From Pontibacter litorisediminis (lineage in GTDB: Bacteria; Bacteroidota; Bacteroidia; Cytophagales; Hymenobacteraceae): a DNA stretch of 64,000 nucleotides. The notes beneath the pieces are model-generated. The model had not been told where the DNA came from. It did not search any database and was given only the letters and a program-made list of their open reading frames with translations. Shown in pieces: positions 8,558 through 17,726 of the stretch (its first letter is position 1; each line of letters opens with the position of its first letter). The position numbers and the translations under genes were made by a program. The stretch covers positions 62,001-126,000 of the forward strand of contig NZ_JARDUA010000008.1 of NCBI RefSeq assembly GCF_029360645.1. The letters are read 5' to 3'.

Positions 8558-9904
8558 TTATTGTTTAACGTTAAAGTATAGAAAGGCTGTGCTGTACTCA
8601 TAACCCGGAGAATCCGTGTTATCACAGTACTCTACATAGGACTCACCTAAATTTTTGTCTTCACCCTTCAATGTTACCTTAGTTTGCCCATTGACAGTCG
8701 TCGTAGCACCTGTGCCTTCATCTTTGAAACTTGTCGATAATCCTATGGTATATTCATAAGTGTCGTTGGAATCATCTTCCTCAATCCATGTATACTTCAT
8801 TCTGTTTCCCATCTCTGCTTTGTCCCATGTGACTACCTCGGAATTGATGTAAAACCATTCTGGGCTACAGGTAAATACGCCGCAGTCTTTCCACTTGCTC
8901 CTATCAGGAGATGAGATTGATTTGCGTAGGGTATTGAAGGCATTTGATTCTTTAGCACCAATGGTGATGAGACAATATATCTCGGGATTGCCATCCAGGT
9001 AGTGCTCTGCATCCCTGAAGCCATCGATTGTCTTGAATTTTACCCGATACAGATAGTCTTTACCGGATTTAGTATCCCTGTCACAGTAAGATGTGGTGCC
9101 ACTACCGGTGCCACCTCCACCTGAACCGCCACCTCCATCATCCATGATATACTCCGTACAGTAAGCATCGGAGGTGTAATAGTAGGTATAATAAGGGTCT
9201 TCATAGTACGGTTCGGCCGTGGCTAAACAGGAGTTGGTCATCTCCAGGCGAAGGTTTTTTGTATCTTTCTTCGCAACAGCTAAAAGTCTTTCGTTCTGAC
9301 TCACAACAATAATGGATTTGTTGGGAGGTGTAGTGATATTAAGCAGCGTATCATTTCCCTCAGAATCATAAGCGGTCAGGTGCGTTGTGTTTTTTTCATC
9401 AAAGGTGGACGGCACAAATACAACAAGTGGGGTATACGTTTCATGATTCCAATTATCTGCTGAGGCATTGGGAAGTTCCGGCATAGCTATCTGTAACAGG
9501 GGGTTTTGCGCTAACAGCTCCTCGAGAAAAGCATTACCCGTTGTAGCATTTTCCACTTTGGTATCCAGAGGTGTGCTGCTCACAAGTATATCTCCAAAAG
9601 TGGTGCTTGCTGATTGCCTGGCGCTCGACAAAGTTACCGTGTTGCCTTTCGCCTCTGCAAATAGTACATCGTAATCCCCATCAAATTGAGCCGTTACTTT
9701 CTTTTTGATAAAATGTCTGACACCCTCATCTTTTAATGTCATGGCCAGTCTCTTCGAGAAATCCGCAGCTAGCTCATCTTTGCGGTCCACAATTGGCGCT
9801 AGTACCGGTGTCAGCGTATCTACCTGAGGGGAAATGTTCTGGTCCTCTGTTTGACATCCGAAGACTACCATAGCTAGCAATAGAGCAAGTTTATGTCTTT
9901 TCAT
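8558..9904 (-). CDS. Large secreted lipoprotein of unknown function
   Basis: The protein has 448 residues. The N-terminus is a lipoprotein signal, MKRHKLALLLAMVVFGC, with Cys at 17. Residues 30-220 are a mixed alpha/beta region I do not recognise. A Tyr-rich stretch (EPYYEDPYYTYYY) is followed by a flexible linker, DDGGGGSGGGGTGSGTTSYC. The C-terminal 190 residues look beta-rich with paired cysteines. The glycine linker divides two separate modules. It is probably anchored in the outer membrane and may work with the downstream barrel. Confidence 0.7.
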   Translation of the reverse strand: MKRHKLALLLAMVVFGCQTEDQNISPQVDTLTPVLAPIVDRKDELAADFSKRLAMTLKDEGVRHFIKKKVTAQFDGDYDVLFAEAKGNTVTLSSARQSASTTFGDILVSSTPLDTKVENATTGNAFLEELLAQNPLLQIAMPELPNASADNWNHETYTPLVVFVPSTFDEKNTTHLTAYDSEGNDTLLNITTPPNKSIIVVSQNERLLAVAKKDTKNLRLEMTNSCLATAEPYYEDPYYTYYYTSDAYCTEYIMDDGGGGSGGGGTGSGTTSYCDRDTKSGKDYLYRVKFKTIDGFRDAEHYLDGNPEIYCLITIGAKESNAFNTLRKSISSPDRSKWKDCGVFTCSPEWFYINSEVVTWDKAEMGNRMKYTWIEEDDSNDTYEYTIGLSTSFKDEGTGATTTVNGQTKVTLKGEDKNLGESYVEYCDNTDSPGYEYSTAFLYFNVKQ

Positions 9905-10591
9905 GGTAAAATTTTAACTACTAATTTTCCGCTTACTCTGCGATGGATTTTCAGCTACCTCCAACTACTGTACAGAAGATTTAGAATGTAAAAAGCACGT
10001 GACTAATTAGCTACTCAAGAATTAAGAGAATCTGGCCTGAATTCTGAAGGCAATAATTGCATAATAATATTATAATGAGAAAATATTACACCAACGGCTA
10101 TCCATAAAGGACAAAATTAATATGGAGTAGAAGGAACAAGTAGTTGTTGAAAGTAAGGGAGGGGCCTATTCCAAGTTCAGAATAGCAGCGGTTTTGGGGT
10201 GTCTGTTCCTTCCCTTGTATTGTGTGTAGGGAGGCTGTAAGAAAAACTGCTAATATGCAGACACAATTGTGGGAGGGGCACTCATGAGTTGATTTAAATG
10301 TGGTATGCTATGGAGGTAGCAGTTCAGGCAGGCTTATCAAAGGTGGCTGACGCTGCAATAGCTAAGCCCTGATCATAAAGAGAGGTAGTCATAGCAAAGC
10401 ATACGCAAAAGCTGAAGGGGCAAGCAGTCGAATGATATTGTCAATACTTTAGCCCATTAACCGTTGGGGAGTTATAAGAAAGTAATAGTTGAGGGAAGAG
10501 CTTGTCCACCTGTTGTTCCGGGTGCAATCGCCCCTGGCTACGGCAATATATGAGGTTATGGTGTTGCTCCTGTTTTGTAGGGGGAAGGGAC
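9905..10591. other. 687-bp stretch without recognised gene
   Basis: Short frames exist on both strands but none has family resemblance or a signal peptide. The first 200 bp are AT-rich and probably contain the promoter of the lipoprotein gene. I see no repeat or RNA element. Confidence 0.5.
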
Positions 10592-11719
10592 TTAGTCATT
10601 TGGCTGATTTGTGTTTAATTGGTTTTGACGGAGCAAGAGGGGACTTAGATCAGATACCTTTAACACCGTTACAAAGAGGCCGTCTATTGTAGAGTATGTT
10701 GAAAAGGAAGCTTTTTCTTTGTAGACTTGGTCCAGTCGCTTGTGAATGTTATCAAGACCAATTCTATGACTTTCAGGCTTTAACGAGCTTTTGAGATTGG
10801 AGGTGGAGATGCGTAAGGTATTCGCATCTAACATGATTTTAATTTGTGCCGGATGCTGTTGTTGTGTTAGGTCTCCGTGCTTGAAGATGTTCTCCACCAG
10901 TGTCATCAGTATGAGCGGAACAAACTTGACTCCTGCCAGATTATCACTATATATAAGTTGCACGTTTAATGTATCCTTATGCCGGATCTGATGAATACGG
11001 ATTAGGCTTTCCACATGCTCTATCTCTTCCAGTATTAATGTCTCGTGCTGATCATCCTCATTTTGTAAGGCGTAGCGCATCATCTGGGAAAGCGCCATAA
11101 TGGCCTCGGCAGCCTCAGCAGATGTCTTACGAACGCTGTTGTATACAAAGCTTAGTGTGTTAAAAAGAAAATGAGGGTTTATCTGTGTCTTTAAATAGGC
11201 ATTCTGCGACTTGATCAGTTCATGCTGTAAGTTTTGCTGCTCTATGATCTTTAGGAGTTGCTCACTTTCAGCGCGATTGGCGCGCTTTTGCTCACGAATA
11301 TAGTTTCTTAAGAAGAAATAGCCTGTTGAAAACCCCAAGAAATAAATAGCCCGCCATAGTGCCCTGAGCCAGTAGTAGTAGTCAAATACGAGAGGGCGCA
11401 TCAACTTCACCTGTAGGTACTCTGTGAGGATTACCTCAAGAAGGTACGTCAAATTTATATAAACGGTGACTTCTCCAATGAGCAGCAAAGGTAGCAGCCA
11501 AGCAGTCATTCTCTTACGCCGCAGCACCCAGGGGAGCACCACCCTGGCATGAAAATAAAACAGGCTAATATGCAAGGCGTAGTGTCCCAGGTAATCCCAA
11601 GTGGAATTAAAGCTGCCGCTAAAAACGGCAACGATGACTATCTCATAAAAGATGAATAGGGTCCAGGCAATGATGTGCCCTTTGTGCTTTATAACGGTGG
11701 GGTGTAGAAGTTTTTTCAA
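10592..11719 (-). CDS. LytS/YehU-family sensor histidine kinase
   Basis: The kinase has 375 residues. Four hydrophobic segments fill residues 12-140. A short coiled coil follows, then the His_kinase domain with INPHFLFNTLSF (phospho-acceptor H183). The ATPase part has VPLILMTLVENIFKHG as N-box and GLDNIHKRLDQVY near the end. These kinases pair with LytTR response regulators, and one lies just upstream on the same strand (11994-12740), though a 274-bp gap separates them. The input signal is unknown. The frame reads past the usual C-terminus by about 20 residues. Confidence 0.9.
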   Translation of the reverse strand: MKKLLHPTVIKHKGHIIAWTLFIFYEIVIVAVFSGSFNSTWDYLGHYALHISLFYFHARVVLPWVLRRKRMTAWLLPLLLIGEVTVYINLTYLLEVILTEYLQVKLMRPLVFDYYYWLRALWRAIYFLGFSTGYFFLRNYIREQKRANRAESEQLLKIIEQQNLQHELIKSQNAYLKTQINPHFLFNTLSFVYNSVRKTSAEAAEAIMALSQMMRYALQNEDDQHETLILEEIEHVESLIRIHQIRHKDTLNVQLIYSDNLAGVKFVPLILMTLVENIFKHGDLTQQQHPAQIKIMLDANTLRISTSNLKSSLKPESHRIGLDNIHKRLDQVYKEKASFSTYSTIDGLFVTVLKVSDLSPLLLRQNQLNTNQPND

Positions 11720-11993
11720 AGCTTGGGGTGTTCGTCTAAGAATAAGCAGTGTTGGTGTAATATTTCATTTGGTAAAGGACGAGTCTTCTAACTTAAAAAG
11801 AAAAAGCTATGACGACTCAACACAGAACACGACTTTCACTGAAAAAAAAGAATCTATTTAGATTTGCAGGCAGCAAGGGAGCTAAGCCAGGAGTTAGTAC
11901 AGAGCCAACTACTTTAACACTAACGCTCCAAACAAGCGTCACCATGTTCTTATCAAAAAAGTGATAGTATAATCCTTGTGGGCCGGTGAATAC

Positions 11994-12740
11994 TTAACGA
12001 CCGGTTCGCAAGATTTTACCTCCGATATAACTATAAAAGTCTGGCTTGTATGTTTCCCCAATTGGAATATCGAGGTTGTTCTTTAAGTGAATGGTGCGCC
12101 CTTCCACCCGCTCAATATGTTGATTCGCGACGATAAAGGACTTGTGCACACGTAGAAACCTTCCGGTAGGGCATAGTGCATCCTCCATCTCCTTTAAGGT
12201 TAAATAAGCTATATGCTTTTGTGTAAGCGTATGAATGAGCACATAATTTTTGAGACCTTCTATGCAAACAATTTCATGGAGCTGAATTCTTATCAGCTTA
12301 TTTTTCTGATCACTTTTGATAAAGAAGGAATCATCATCGGGGTAAACCGGATCAGGGTTGCTTTCCCCGGTGCTTTTTAAAAGTAGGTCAACTGTCAGGG
12401 CGAATTTATTCATGCTGATGGGCTTAAGTAAAAAGTGATCCGCCCGGACATCATAGGCCTCCAACGCATACTTTTGATGGGCAGTGGTGAACACTAGGAA
12501 CCTTGTTCTGCTCCTTAGGGATTTGGCCAACTCTAATCCGGTTAGGCGCGGCATGTCTATGTCCAGAAATATAAAATCATATGGCACTTCAGGAGCACTG
12601 TCCATAAGGGCGGCAACTGGGTCCTGGAATGTTTTTTCCAACTGTAGGCGGGGAGTTGCTGCTATGTAATCAGCCAATAACTCAATAGCATGGTCTTCAT
12701 CATCGATGACGACACATCTGTAGTTTCTGTTTGTATCCAT
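11994..12740 (-). CDS. LytTR-family response regulator
   Basis: The protein has 248 residues. A receiver domain at 8-125 has acidic pocket residues in VIDDED, phospho-acceptor D60 in FLDIDMP and K106 in LLKPIS. A LytTR DNA-binding domain follows at about 145-245 (RIQLHEIVCIEGLKNYV, then FLRVHKSFIVA). It is the expected partner of the downstream LytS-type kinase. LytTR regulators in Bacteroidota bind direct repeats; none is evident by eye in the 12741-13078 region. Confidence 0.92.
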   Translation of the reverse strand: MDTNRNYRCVVIDDEDHAIELLADYIAATPRLQLEKTFQDPVAALMDSAPEVPYDFIFLDIDMPRLTGLELAKSLRSRTRFLVFTTAHQKYALEAYDVRADHFLLKPISMNKFALTVDLLLKSTGESNPDPVYPDDDSFFIKSDQKNKLIRIQLHEIVCIEGLKNYVLIHTLTQKHIAYLTLKEMEDALCPTGRFLRVHKSFIVANQHIERVEGRTIHLKNNLDIPIGETYKPDFYSYIGGKILRTGR

Positions 12741-13078
12741 CTGTTTTGTTTGTTTTCCTTATGTCGATTTTTGAGTGTACTTCCGCTGTATTTTTTCTAT
12801 TGATATTTGATCTCTCTAAACCAGTATAGCTTTCTGTGTAAGTTGAAAGTATGTAAAGCTAATATAAAAAATATTATATTAGTTCTTCGTGTTCATGCTG
12901 ATTTAGCTAATCACAGCACTTCTGAACAGATGAATAGTGCACGTTAAAGAGCTAAGAGAGGGTTGGAAGAAGTGTTAGGAAGTCGAACGTCTTAAAACAA
13001 GATATCGATGCTAGAGAAGAGGCGATACCCCAGTAGAGCATAACCAATAGCGGGATGGAGTGAATGCAACTGTAAAGT
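12741..13078. other. Intergenic between response regulator and small membrane gene
   Basis: This AT-rich 338-bp region must hold the response-regulator promoter. I recognise no gene. The N-terminal half of the small membrane protein that starts at 13079 is not found here in any frame. Confidence 0.45.
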
Positions 13079-13273
13079 ATGTTTACAGAAAATACGCTAT
13101 CATGGCTCGCTAACGTAGTGCTGTTTATCATCATGATCTGGCATTCTATAGGTACTCGTAAATTTGAAATGGTTGTAGGCCTGGAAGTGCAGGTTATATT
13201 TTGTGTGGTAACTTCAATAATAGCCTTTATTAACTACATTAGGCTTAGAGAACCAATACTATTCAAAGAGTAA
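13079..13273 (+). CDS. Small membrane protein, apparently an N-truncated paralog of the 20099-20434 gene
   Basis: The 64-residue product has two membrane segments. Its C-terminus IIAFINYIRLREPILFKE lines up with VVALINYRRLRVPVPFEEWE of the 111-residue protein at 20099-20434, and FTENT lines up with FTKWT, so homology starts at its first residues. The first 47 residues of the longer protein have no counterpart here and an in-frame TAA stands just before the ATG. It may be a truncated copy that is still translated, or a relic. Confidence 0.5.
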   Translation: MFTENTLSWLANVVLFIIMIWHSIGTRKFEMVVGLEVQVIFCVVTSIIAFINYIRLREPILFKE

Positions 13274-13306
13274 CTCCAGCTTAACCTAAAGAGCATCATT
13301 GCTAGC

Positions 13307-14146
13307 GTGAAAACATTACTTACAGCCTTGATTGTGCTAAGCACAGTGTTCAGTTTAAGAGCACAAAGCTTATTTTCAGTTCTTCACCTGAATGAAGAAA
13401 CAGCTGTGCACAGCGGAGTGCCTAAGCAAATAACAGAGGTAAGAACGTTCTACAATTCTAATGGGGTAGAAGTAAAGCAAGACATAACGGAATACGACAG
13501 CTTGGGCTTGCCCATATCGCTAAAGGTGCTAGATGAGAGAAAACAGGTGGCTTCAATCGCTACCTTCAAACACGATAAAGAAAGACGAGTTGTACTAGAG
13601 AAGAATCTGAATCAGCTCAACGTAAGATCCCCCTCGAATAAAGTCCGCACCACTTACGAATACGATACCCAGGGGCACTTACTTAAAATTGCCTACTATA
13701 ACCAGCAAGGAACCGTTGTAACGGAAGTACACTTAACGAACAACGCGATAGGTTTACCAACAGAGTTCAGGCTTTACGAGCCACCGGGGAATCTAATCGG
13801 TATAGAGCTCGGCTCCTATGCGCCGGAGGAAAATATGGCCATTGTGAGTGTAGCTAATAGTAGAGGAGAAGTTATATCAGCTGACACAATGATGATCAGC
13901 TTTAAGAACGCCTACAAATTCAGTTACCCCAGCACTTCCAAATATAATGAGCACGGGGATGTGATCTCCTCACAGAGCAGGTGGGCTAATGGAAGCATCC
14001 ATTACAAAGAGTACGACTACAAGTATGACAGCCAGGGCAACTGGGTTGAGCAGCGGGCTTATGAGGTGACCCACAAGAAGAACGGCAAAAAGAAACGAGA
14101 CCTGAAGTCCCTGTTCAAAAGAGACATTACTTACTGGAATGAGTAA
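13307..14146 (+). CDS. Secreted protein with YD-repeat-like strands
   Basis: The 279-residue protein starts at GTG 13307 with a signal peptide (MKTLLTALIVLSTVFSLRAQ, cut after AQS). The mature part repeats short units of the type YDSLG-x-P, YEYDTQGHLLK, YNEHGDVIS and YDYKYDSQGNWVE, the spacing seen in RHS/YD-repeat and related beta-sheet proteins. It ends in a basic tail (KKNGKKKRDLKS). Secreted YD-like proteins of this size are common in Cytophagales, with unknown function. A terminator follows at 14213. Confidence 0.65.
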   Translation: MKTLLTALIVLSTVFSLRAQSLFSVLHLNEETAVHSGVPKQITEVRTFYNSNGVEVKQDITEYDSLGLPISLKVLDERKQVASIATFKHDKERRVVLEKNLNQLNVRSPSNKVRTTYEYDTQGHLLKIAYYNQQGTVVTEVHLTNNAIGLPTEFRLYEPPGNLIGIELGSYAPEENMAIVSVANSRGEVISADTMMISFKNAYKFSYPSTSKYNEHGDVISSQSRWANGSIHYKEYDYKYDSQGNWVEQRAYEVTHKKNGKKKRDLKSLFKRDITYWNE

Positions 14147-14212
14147 CAGAATCTACACCGTCTGCTACGGATTGTAAGGAAGAACAGTGATGTCAGAAAT
14201 GTGCCAATCAGC

Positions 14213-14242
14213 AGCCAGAGTCATCAACAGCTCTGGCTTTTC
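14213..14242 (+). terminator. Rho-independent terminator after YD-repeat gene
   Basis: An 8-bp stem agccagag / ctctggct encloses a 10-nt loop and is followed by tttctgtt. It lies 67 bp after the plus-strand stop at 14146. The minus-strand SRPBCC gene ends at 14332, so it may act for both directions. Confidence 0.7.
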
Positions 14243-14331
14243 TGTTCCATGCTGATCTTCTTTTGGTATATCGGAACAGCCGCAGGCAAGGCCCTAGTCT
14301 TGGCGGAGGTAGTTTAAGTCAGAACAGCTCC

Positions 14332-14826
14332 TTACAGGCCATCAGCACGAGCCTTGTTTAGAAGCTCATCGCCCTTTCCACTTTCCGCATAGTCTTGAAT
14401 GACCCTGTTTCGCTCCAGCAGCAGGCTATGCATGTACTTCCTCAGAAAGAGGCTGTCAGCAAGCTTTCCCAAAATGCCGAGCGGGGAGGCGTAGTCGAAC
14501 ACATCGGTCATTCTGGTACCGCTACCTGTGGACTGAAAATAGTGTTCGTGCCTGAAATGCCGGAATACGCCTTGCACCATTTCATCCGCAAAAAAGTGCG
14601 GACGGTCAAACGCTGTGATTCTACTTGTCAGGTGCTGCCAAACCCCAAAGTGCTTTGCCCGCCAGGTGACCGTTTGCCCCGAGCCTATTAGTCCGGACGT
14701 GACGCCGGCAACGGCCCGTTCACCCGTGTGCGCCGTGGAGATCGTGTGCAGGTCAACGCTCCGGGACAGATCGAAGCAGCGCTCCACCGGGGCGTTAATG
14801 TCGGTTTCCAGAATAATTGTGGGCAT
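14332..14826 (-). CDS. SRPBCC-fold ligand-binding protein
   Basis: The 164-residue protein begins ILETDINAPVERCFDLSRSV, the typical first strand and helix of SRPBCC/polyketide-cyclase-like proteins, and ends with the long C-terminal helix (LFLRKYMHSLLLERNRVIQDYAE). FGVWQHLTSRITAFDRPHFF and RHEHYFQ form central strands. Such proteins bind hydrophobic ligands; the ligand here is unknown. It lies 18 bp downstream of the frameshifted Yip1-like gene and may be co-transcribed with it. Confidence 0.85.
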   Translation of the reverse strand: MPTIILETDINAPVERCFDLSRSVDLHTISTAHTGERAVAGVTSGLIGSGQTVTWRAKHFGVWQHLTSRITAFDRPHFFADEMVQGVFRHFRHEHYFQSTGSGTRMTDVFDYASPLGILGKLADSLFLRKYMHSLLLERNRVIQDYAESGKGDELLNKARADGL

Positions 14827-14843
14827 AGGCGCTGCGCTCTGGA

Positions 14844-15460
14844 CTAGTTCACAAAAACCTCCTTTATCCGCTCTGAGCGCAGCATGAACGGAATCACGAT
14901 GCTACACAGTACGGCTACTCGTACCAAATAGAAATAATCCACCCGCTCTGGAAAGGTTATGTACAGGACAATGGAGCCATACACAATGTAGAGCACGCTC
15001 AACAGGGAAAGTCCGTTATCAAAGCCCTGCACTTTCGAAAGTCCAATCACAAGGATTCTGATGGAAAGAACCCAGCCGACCAGCATTAGCAGGTAGCTTC
15101 CCTGTGAAACCTCCCCACTGAGTGCAGAGACTAACAGGATATTGGTCAAGTACATTACCTCAGGGATGAGTGACAGCGACACGATGAGCGTTATTTGGCT
15201 GAAGGACGCCCTGTCATCCCAAAGCTTCCCCGCCAACAGGAACAGGGCAGGCAGGAGTACCTTGACAGGCTCCACGCGAAGGCAGTGAGCAGTAGCAACA
15301 GGATTGCGCCATGCAGAAGGCCCAGCGCCTCAAATATCTCAAGCTCGCCCATGATTTGTAAAGCTGAGGCTAGCCCCGACAGGAGGAAACTGAGGTGCAG
15401 CAGTATTCTGTCCAAGCCATGTATAAGCAGGAGGTCAATTGTTTCAGATGGTTTTATCAA
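14844..15460 (-). pseudogene. Yip1-like integral membrane protein interrupted by a frameshift
   Basis: Two overlapping frames join into one protein of about 175 residues. The first (15460 down to about 15270) reads MIKPSETIDLLLIHGLDRIL and LLLLLTAFAW. The second (from about 15272 down to 14844) continues with KVLLPALFLLAGKLWDDRAS and ends VRVAVLCSIVIPFML. A start near R-x-T-I, five hydrophobic segments, the G-x-x-A/S linker and the late GLSKVQGF segment fit Bacteroidota Yip1-domain proteins. A one-base indel near 15262-15275 explains the split. It could be a real pseudogene or a sequencing error. Confidence 0.65.
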
Positions 15461-15608
15461 AATAGTCTTGTAGGGGTTTATTATTAATAGTGGTTTTATG
15501 TCCCAGTCGCTTTATTGGTGTTGCTGAGGCCCTGTTCTTATTTCATATCTAAATGCTTGCTTGGCAGTGTACTCTACCTCGATATGCCACGTCAGTAGGT
15601 CCCGTAAA

Positions 15609-15740
15609 TCAACTGTGTCCTTTTGTAGCGTGACTGCAGGTGCCAGAAGCCAAAGTCCTCGGGTTTGCTTGCCTGTACTGTGCCGCGACCTGAAAAGACA
15701 CCAGCCATGGAAGGAGGAAGAGTAGAACGGCCTGCTTCAT
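15609..15740 (-). pseudogene. Short secreted ORF, probably the head of a truncated gene
   Basis: The ORF of 43 residues begins with a clear signal peptide (MKQAVLLFLLPWLVSFQVAA). Its ATG overlaps the stop of the upstream hydrolase as ATGA, suggesting coupled translation. After the signal the frame soon becomes low-complexity, while a neighbouring frame reads EDFGFWHLQSRYKRTQLIYG before a stop at about 15596. The pattern suggests a gene shortened by deletion and frameshift. Function cannot be inferred. Confidence 0.4.
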
Positions 15741-16579
15741 TTTATTAGCTTTTGGGTGAAGCGCATCACTGCTTTTATGTACTGGTCCCCGAAGCTTTCC
15801 TCGGTTAGGGCCATAAAGCCTTCGGTGTGGTTGCCGCTGTGCGTGAGGACTTCCCTGTTGGCCCGTTGCCGGGCCACCTGTTCGTTGTCCGCGACCGTGG
15901 TGAATGCGTCCTGCTCGCCTGCCACCAGCAGCATGGGGCACTTTAGCTTCTTGAGCTTGGAGGTATAGGTGTGGGCACCCGCCGGCAGGGCGATGGCCCG
16001 GCCCTTGGTTTCCTTTATCCTCGCCACGTAGGCGCCGGGGTCGTGCACGAAACCTTCGCCAATCAGGAAGCCCGCCTTCTCCCGCTGCAGGGCATGGGTG
16101 GCCACGATGGTGCCCATGGAAAAGGCCAGTACGCCAGTACTGTTTCCCTTCACGCTCTCCTTCGCCCACTTTAGTACGGTGGCAAGGTCGGTGGCGAACT
16201 CGTTGTAGTAGAGGTGAAGCGGGTCAATCTCGAAGTCGGAGCTTTCCCCGAAGCCCCGGTAGTCAAAGGCCACCACCGTAAACCCGGCTTCGGACAGCGC
16301 CTTGATGTGGTAGAGCCAGTAGGACATGTTGCCGCTGTCCGCGTAGGAGAGCACCAGCGTAGTTCTGTTGTCTCTATCCGGTGAGGGGGGGATCAGCCAC
16401 GTGTTCAGCCTGTACCCGTCCGGAGTGCTCAGCACCTGCTGTGCGTAACGCATCCCCAAGCTGTCGGGCGTGGCCACGTACGCACGGGCTGGCTTTAGCG
16501 CATAACAGTCCAGGGTAACTGCCAGGAGAAGCAGGAGGAGCGTACTTTTTATAAATGCTCGTTTCATCATTATTTTCAT
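15737..16579 (-). CDS. Exported alpha/beta hydrolase
   Basis: The 280-residue protein has an N-terminal hydrophobic signal (FIKSTLLLLLLAVTLDC; Cys 25 may be a lipid site, though the lipobox is poor). The fold is shown by VVAFDYRGFGESS (oxyanion strand), GVLAFSMGTIVA (nucleophile Ser in F-S-M-G), VAGEQDAFT (acid Asp) and SGNHTEGF (His). The substrate is unknown; the family includes esterases and acyl-peptidases. It is 7 bp downstream of the desaturase gene on the same strand, so a lipid role is possible. Confidence 0.82.
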   Translation of the reverse strand: MKIMMKRAFIKSTLLLLLLAVTLDCYALKPARAYVATPDSLGMRYAQQVLSTPDGYRLNTWLIPPSPDRDNRTTLVLSYADSGNMSYWLYHIKALSEAGFTVVAFDYRGFGESSDFEIDPLHLYYNEFATDLATVLKWAKESVKGNSTGVLAFSMGTIVATHALQREKAGFLIGEGFVHDPGAYVARIKETKGRAIALPAGAHTYTSKLKKLKCPMLLVAGEQDAFTTVADNEQVARQRANREVLTHSGNHTEGFMALTEESFGDQYIKAVMRFTQKLIK

Positions 16580-16586
16580 TTAACCC

Positions 16587-17540
16587 CTACTCGCGGACAG
16601 CCCGCTTCCTGCCACTGTCCTGCCAGGGCCAGCTCCACCGGGTCAGGTGTGGCGTGGCGCGTTGTTTCAGGGTCTGTCCTTTTCCCGCTTCTTCTACCTT
16701 CCATACCAGGCCCAGGCTCTGGAAAAGGCGGATCATGTACCAGCTGAAGTCAACCTCATACCACTTCAGGCCGAAGCGGGCGCTGGAGGGATGGGCGTGG
16801 TGGTTATTGTGAAAGCCCTCGCCAAAACTTATGAGGCCCAGAAACCAGGTGTTCTTGCCGCTTACATCTGCTTGGGCAATGCTGTACTGGCTGTAGCCGT
16901 AGGTATGGGTGACATAGCCCACGAACCAGTGGCCCAGCATCGTGAGGCTGATGCGCAGCGTCATAGTCACGATCAGGGTCTGCCAGCCGAAGAGCAACCA
17001 GACAAGCCCGCAGGCCCCGAGCACATGCAGGTACCAGGTTTTGTCCAGCCAGTTGAGCCAGGGATCCTCCAGGTCATCGGCAGGAATGGCGTAGCGCTCC
17101 AGGTCGGCGGGGTGGTAGCTTACGTGCAGGTACCACCAGTAGTCTTTCCAGAGCGAGTGGTGGTACTGAAAGTAGCGGGGCGTGTCCTGCCGGTTCTGCC
17201 AATAGTCCCGGATGTAGTGCAGCTTGAGCCAGGCCAGGGGGCTGCCCAGGCCCGTGAGTACAAACAGGTAAGCCGTCAGGTTGCGGAAAGCCCGGCTGCA
17301 CCGGTAGCTGCGGTGGATAATGCCCCGGTGCAGGCCAACGGAGTGGCCGATGCCCACGATAAAGAAGGTGAGCAGCGCAGATGTGAGGCTGAGCTTCCAG
17401 GAGGCAGCCTCCCAGGTGAAGGCTATGCTGGGAAGCAGGAACAGGTACAGCCAGGCAGTCTTCTGCCAGTTGAACTGCACGCGGTCGCCTGGGTGGGCCA
17501 CCGGGTGTTGCCGCACTGCGGCGAGATAGGGTTGGTTCAT
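16587..17540 (-). CDS. Membrane acyl-lipid/acyl-CoA fatty acid desaturase
   Basis: The 317-residue protein has four hydrophobic segments and histidine boxes of the membrane desaturase superfamily. Box 1 lies in HSVGLHRGIIHRS (near residues 65-77) and box 3 is EGFHNNHHAHP (near 240-250). The region where HRxHH is expected reads LKLHYIRDYWQNRQD, so box 2 is not canonical. The likely activity is di-iron oxidation that puts a double bond in acyl chains at the inner membrane. It is probably co-transcribed with the hydrolase 7 bp downstream. Confidence 0.85.
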   Translation of the reverse strand: MNQPYLAAVRQHPVAHPGDRVQFNWQKTAWLYLFLLPSIAFTWEAASWKLSLTSALLTFFIVGIGHSVGLHRGIIHRSYRCSRAFRNLTAYLFVLTGLGSPLAWLKLHYIRDYWQNRQDTPRYFQYHHSLWKDYWWYLHVSYHPADLERYAIPADDLEDPWLNWLDKTWYLHVLGACGLVWLLFGWQTLIVTMTLRISLTMLGHWFVGYVTHTYGYSQYSIAQADVSGKNTWFLGLISFGEGFHNNHHAHPSSARFGLKWYEVDFSWYMIRLFQSLGLVWKVEEAGKGQTLKQRATPHLTRWSWPWQDSGRKRAVRE

Positions 17541-17726
17541 TGGTCGTTTGTTTTCTTACTCGGGTATCATCATTCTTTTCAGGTGGCACGGGGGCTGTTT
17601 GGAAGGGATTTAGTACCTCTTTTGCTGATTGAATTATCGAATATAGAGTATATTTAGTATACTCGCAACCAGGTCCTGCGAGCGGTGTTAGCAGTGAACG
17701 GACGCTGCAGTTCTGCCGGGCTGAGA

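Noticed and set aside
16647..17657. Long plus-strand frame of 336 residues
   Set aside because: It lies antisense to the desaturase gene, whose histidine boxes are clear; the frame reflects GC-rich codon bias and has no family resemblance.
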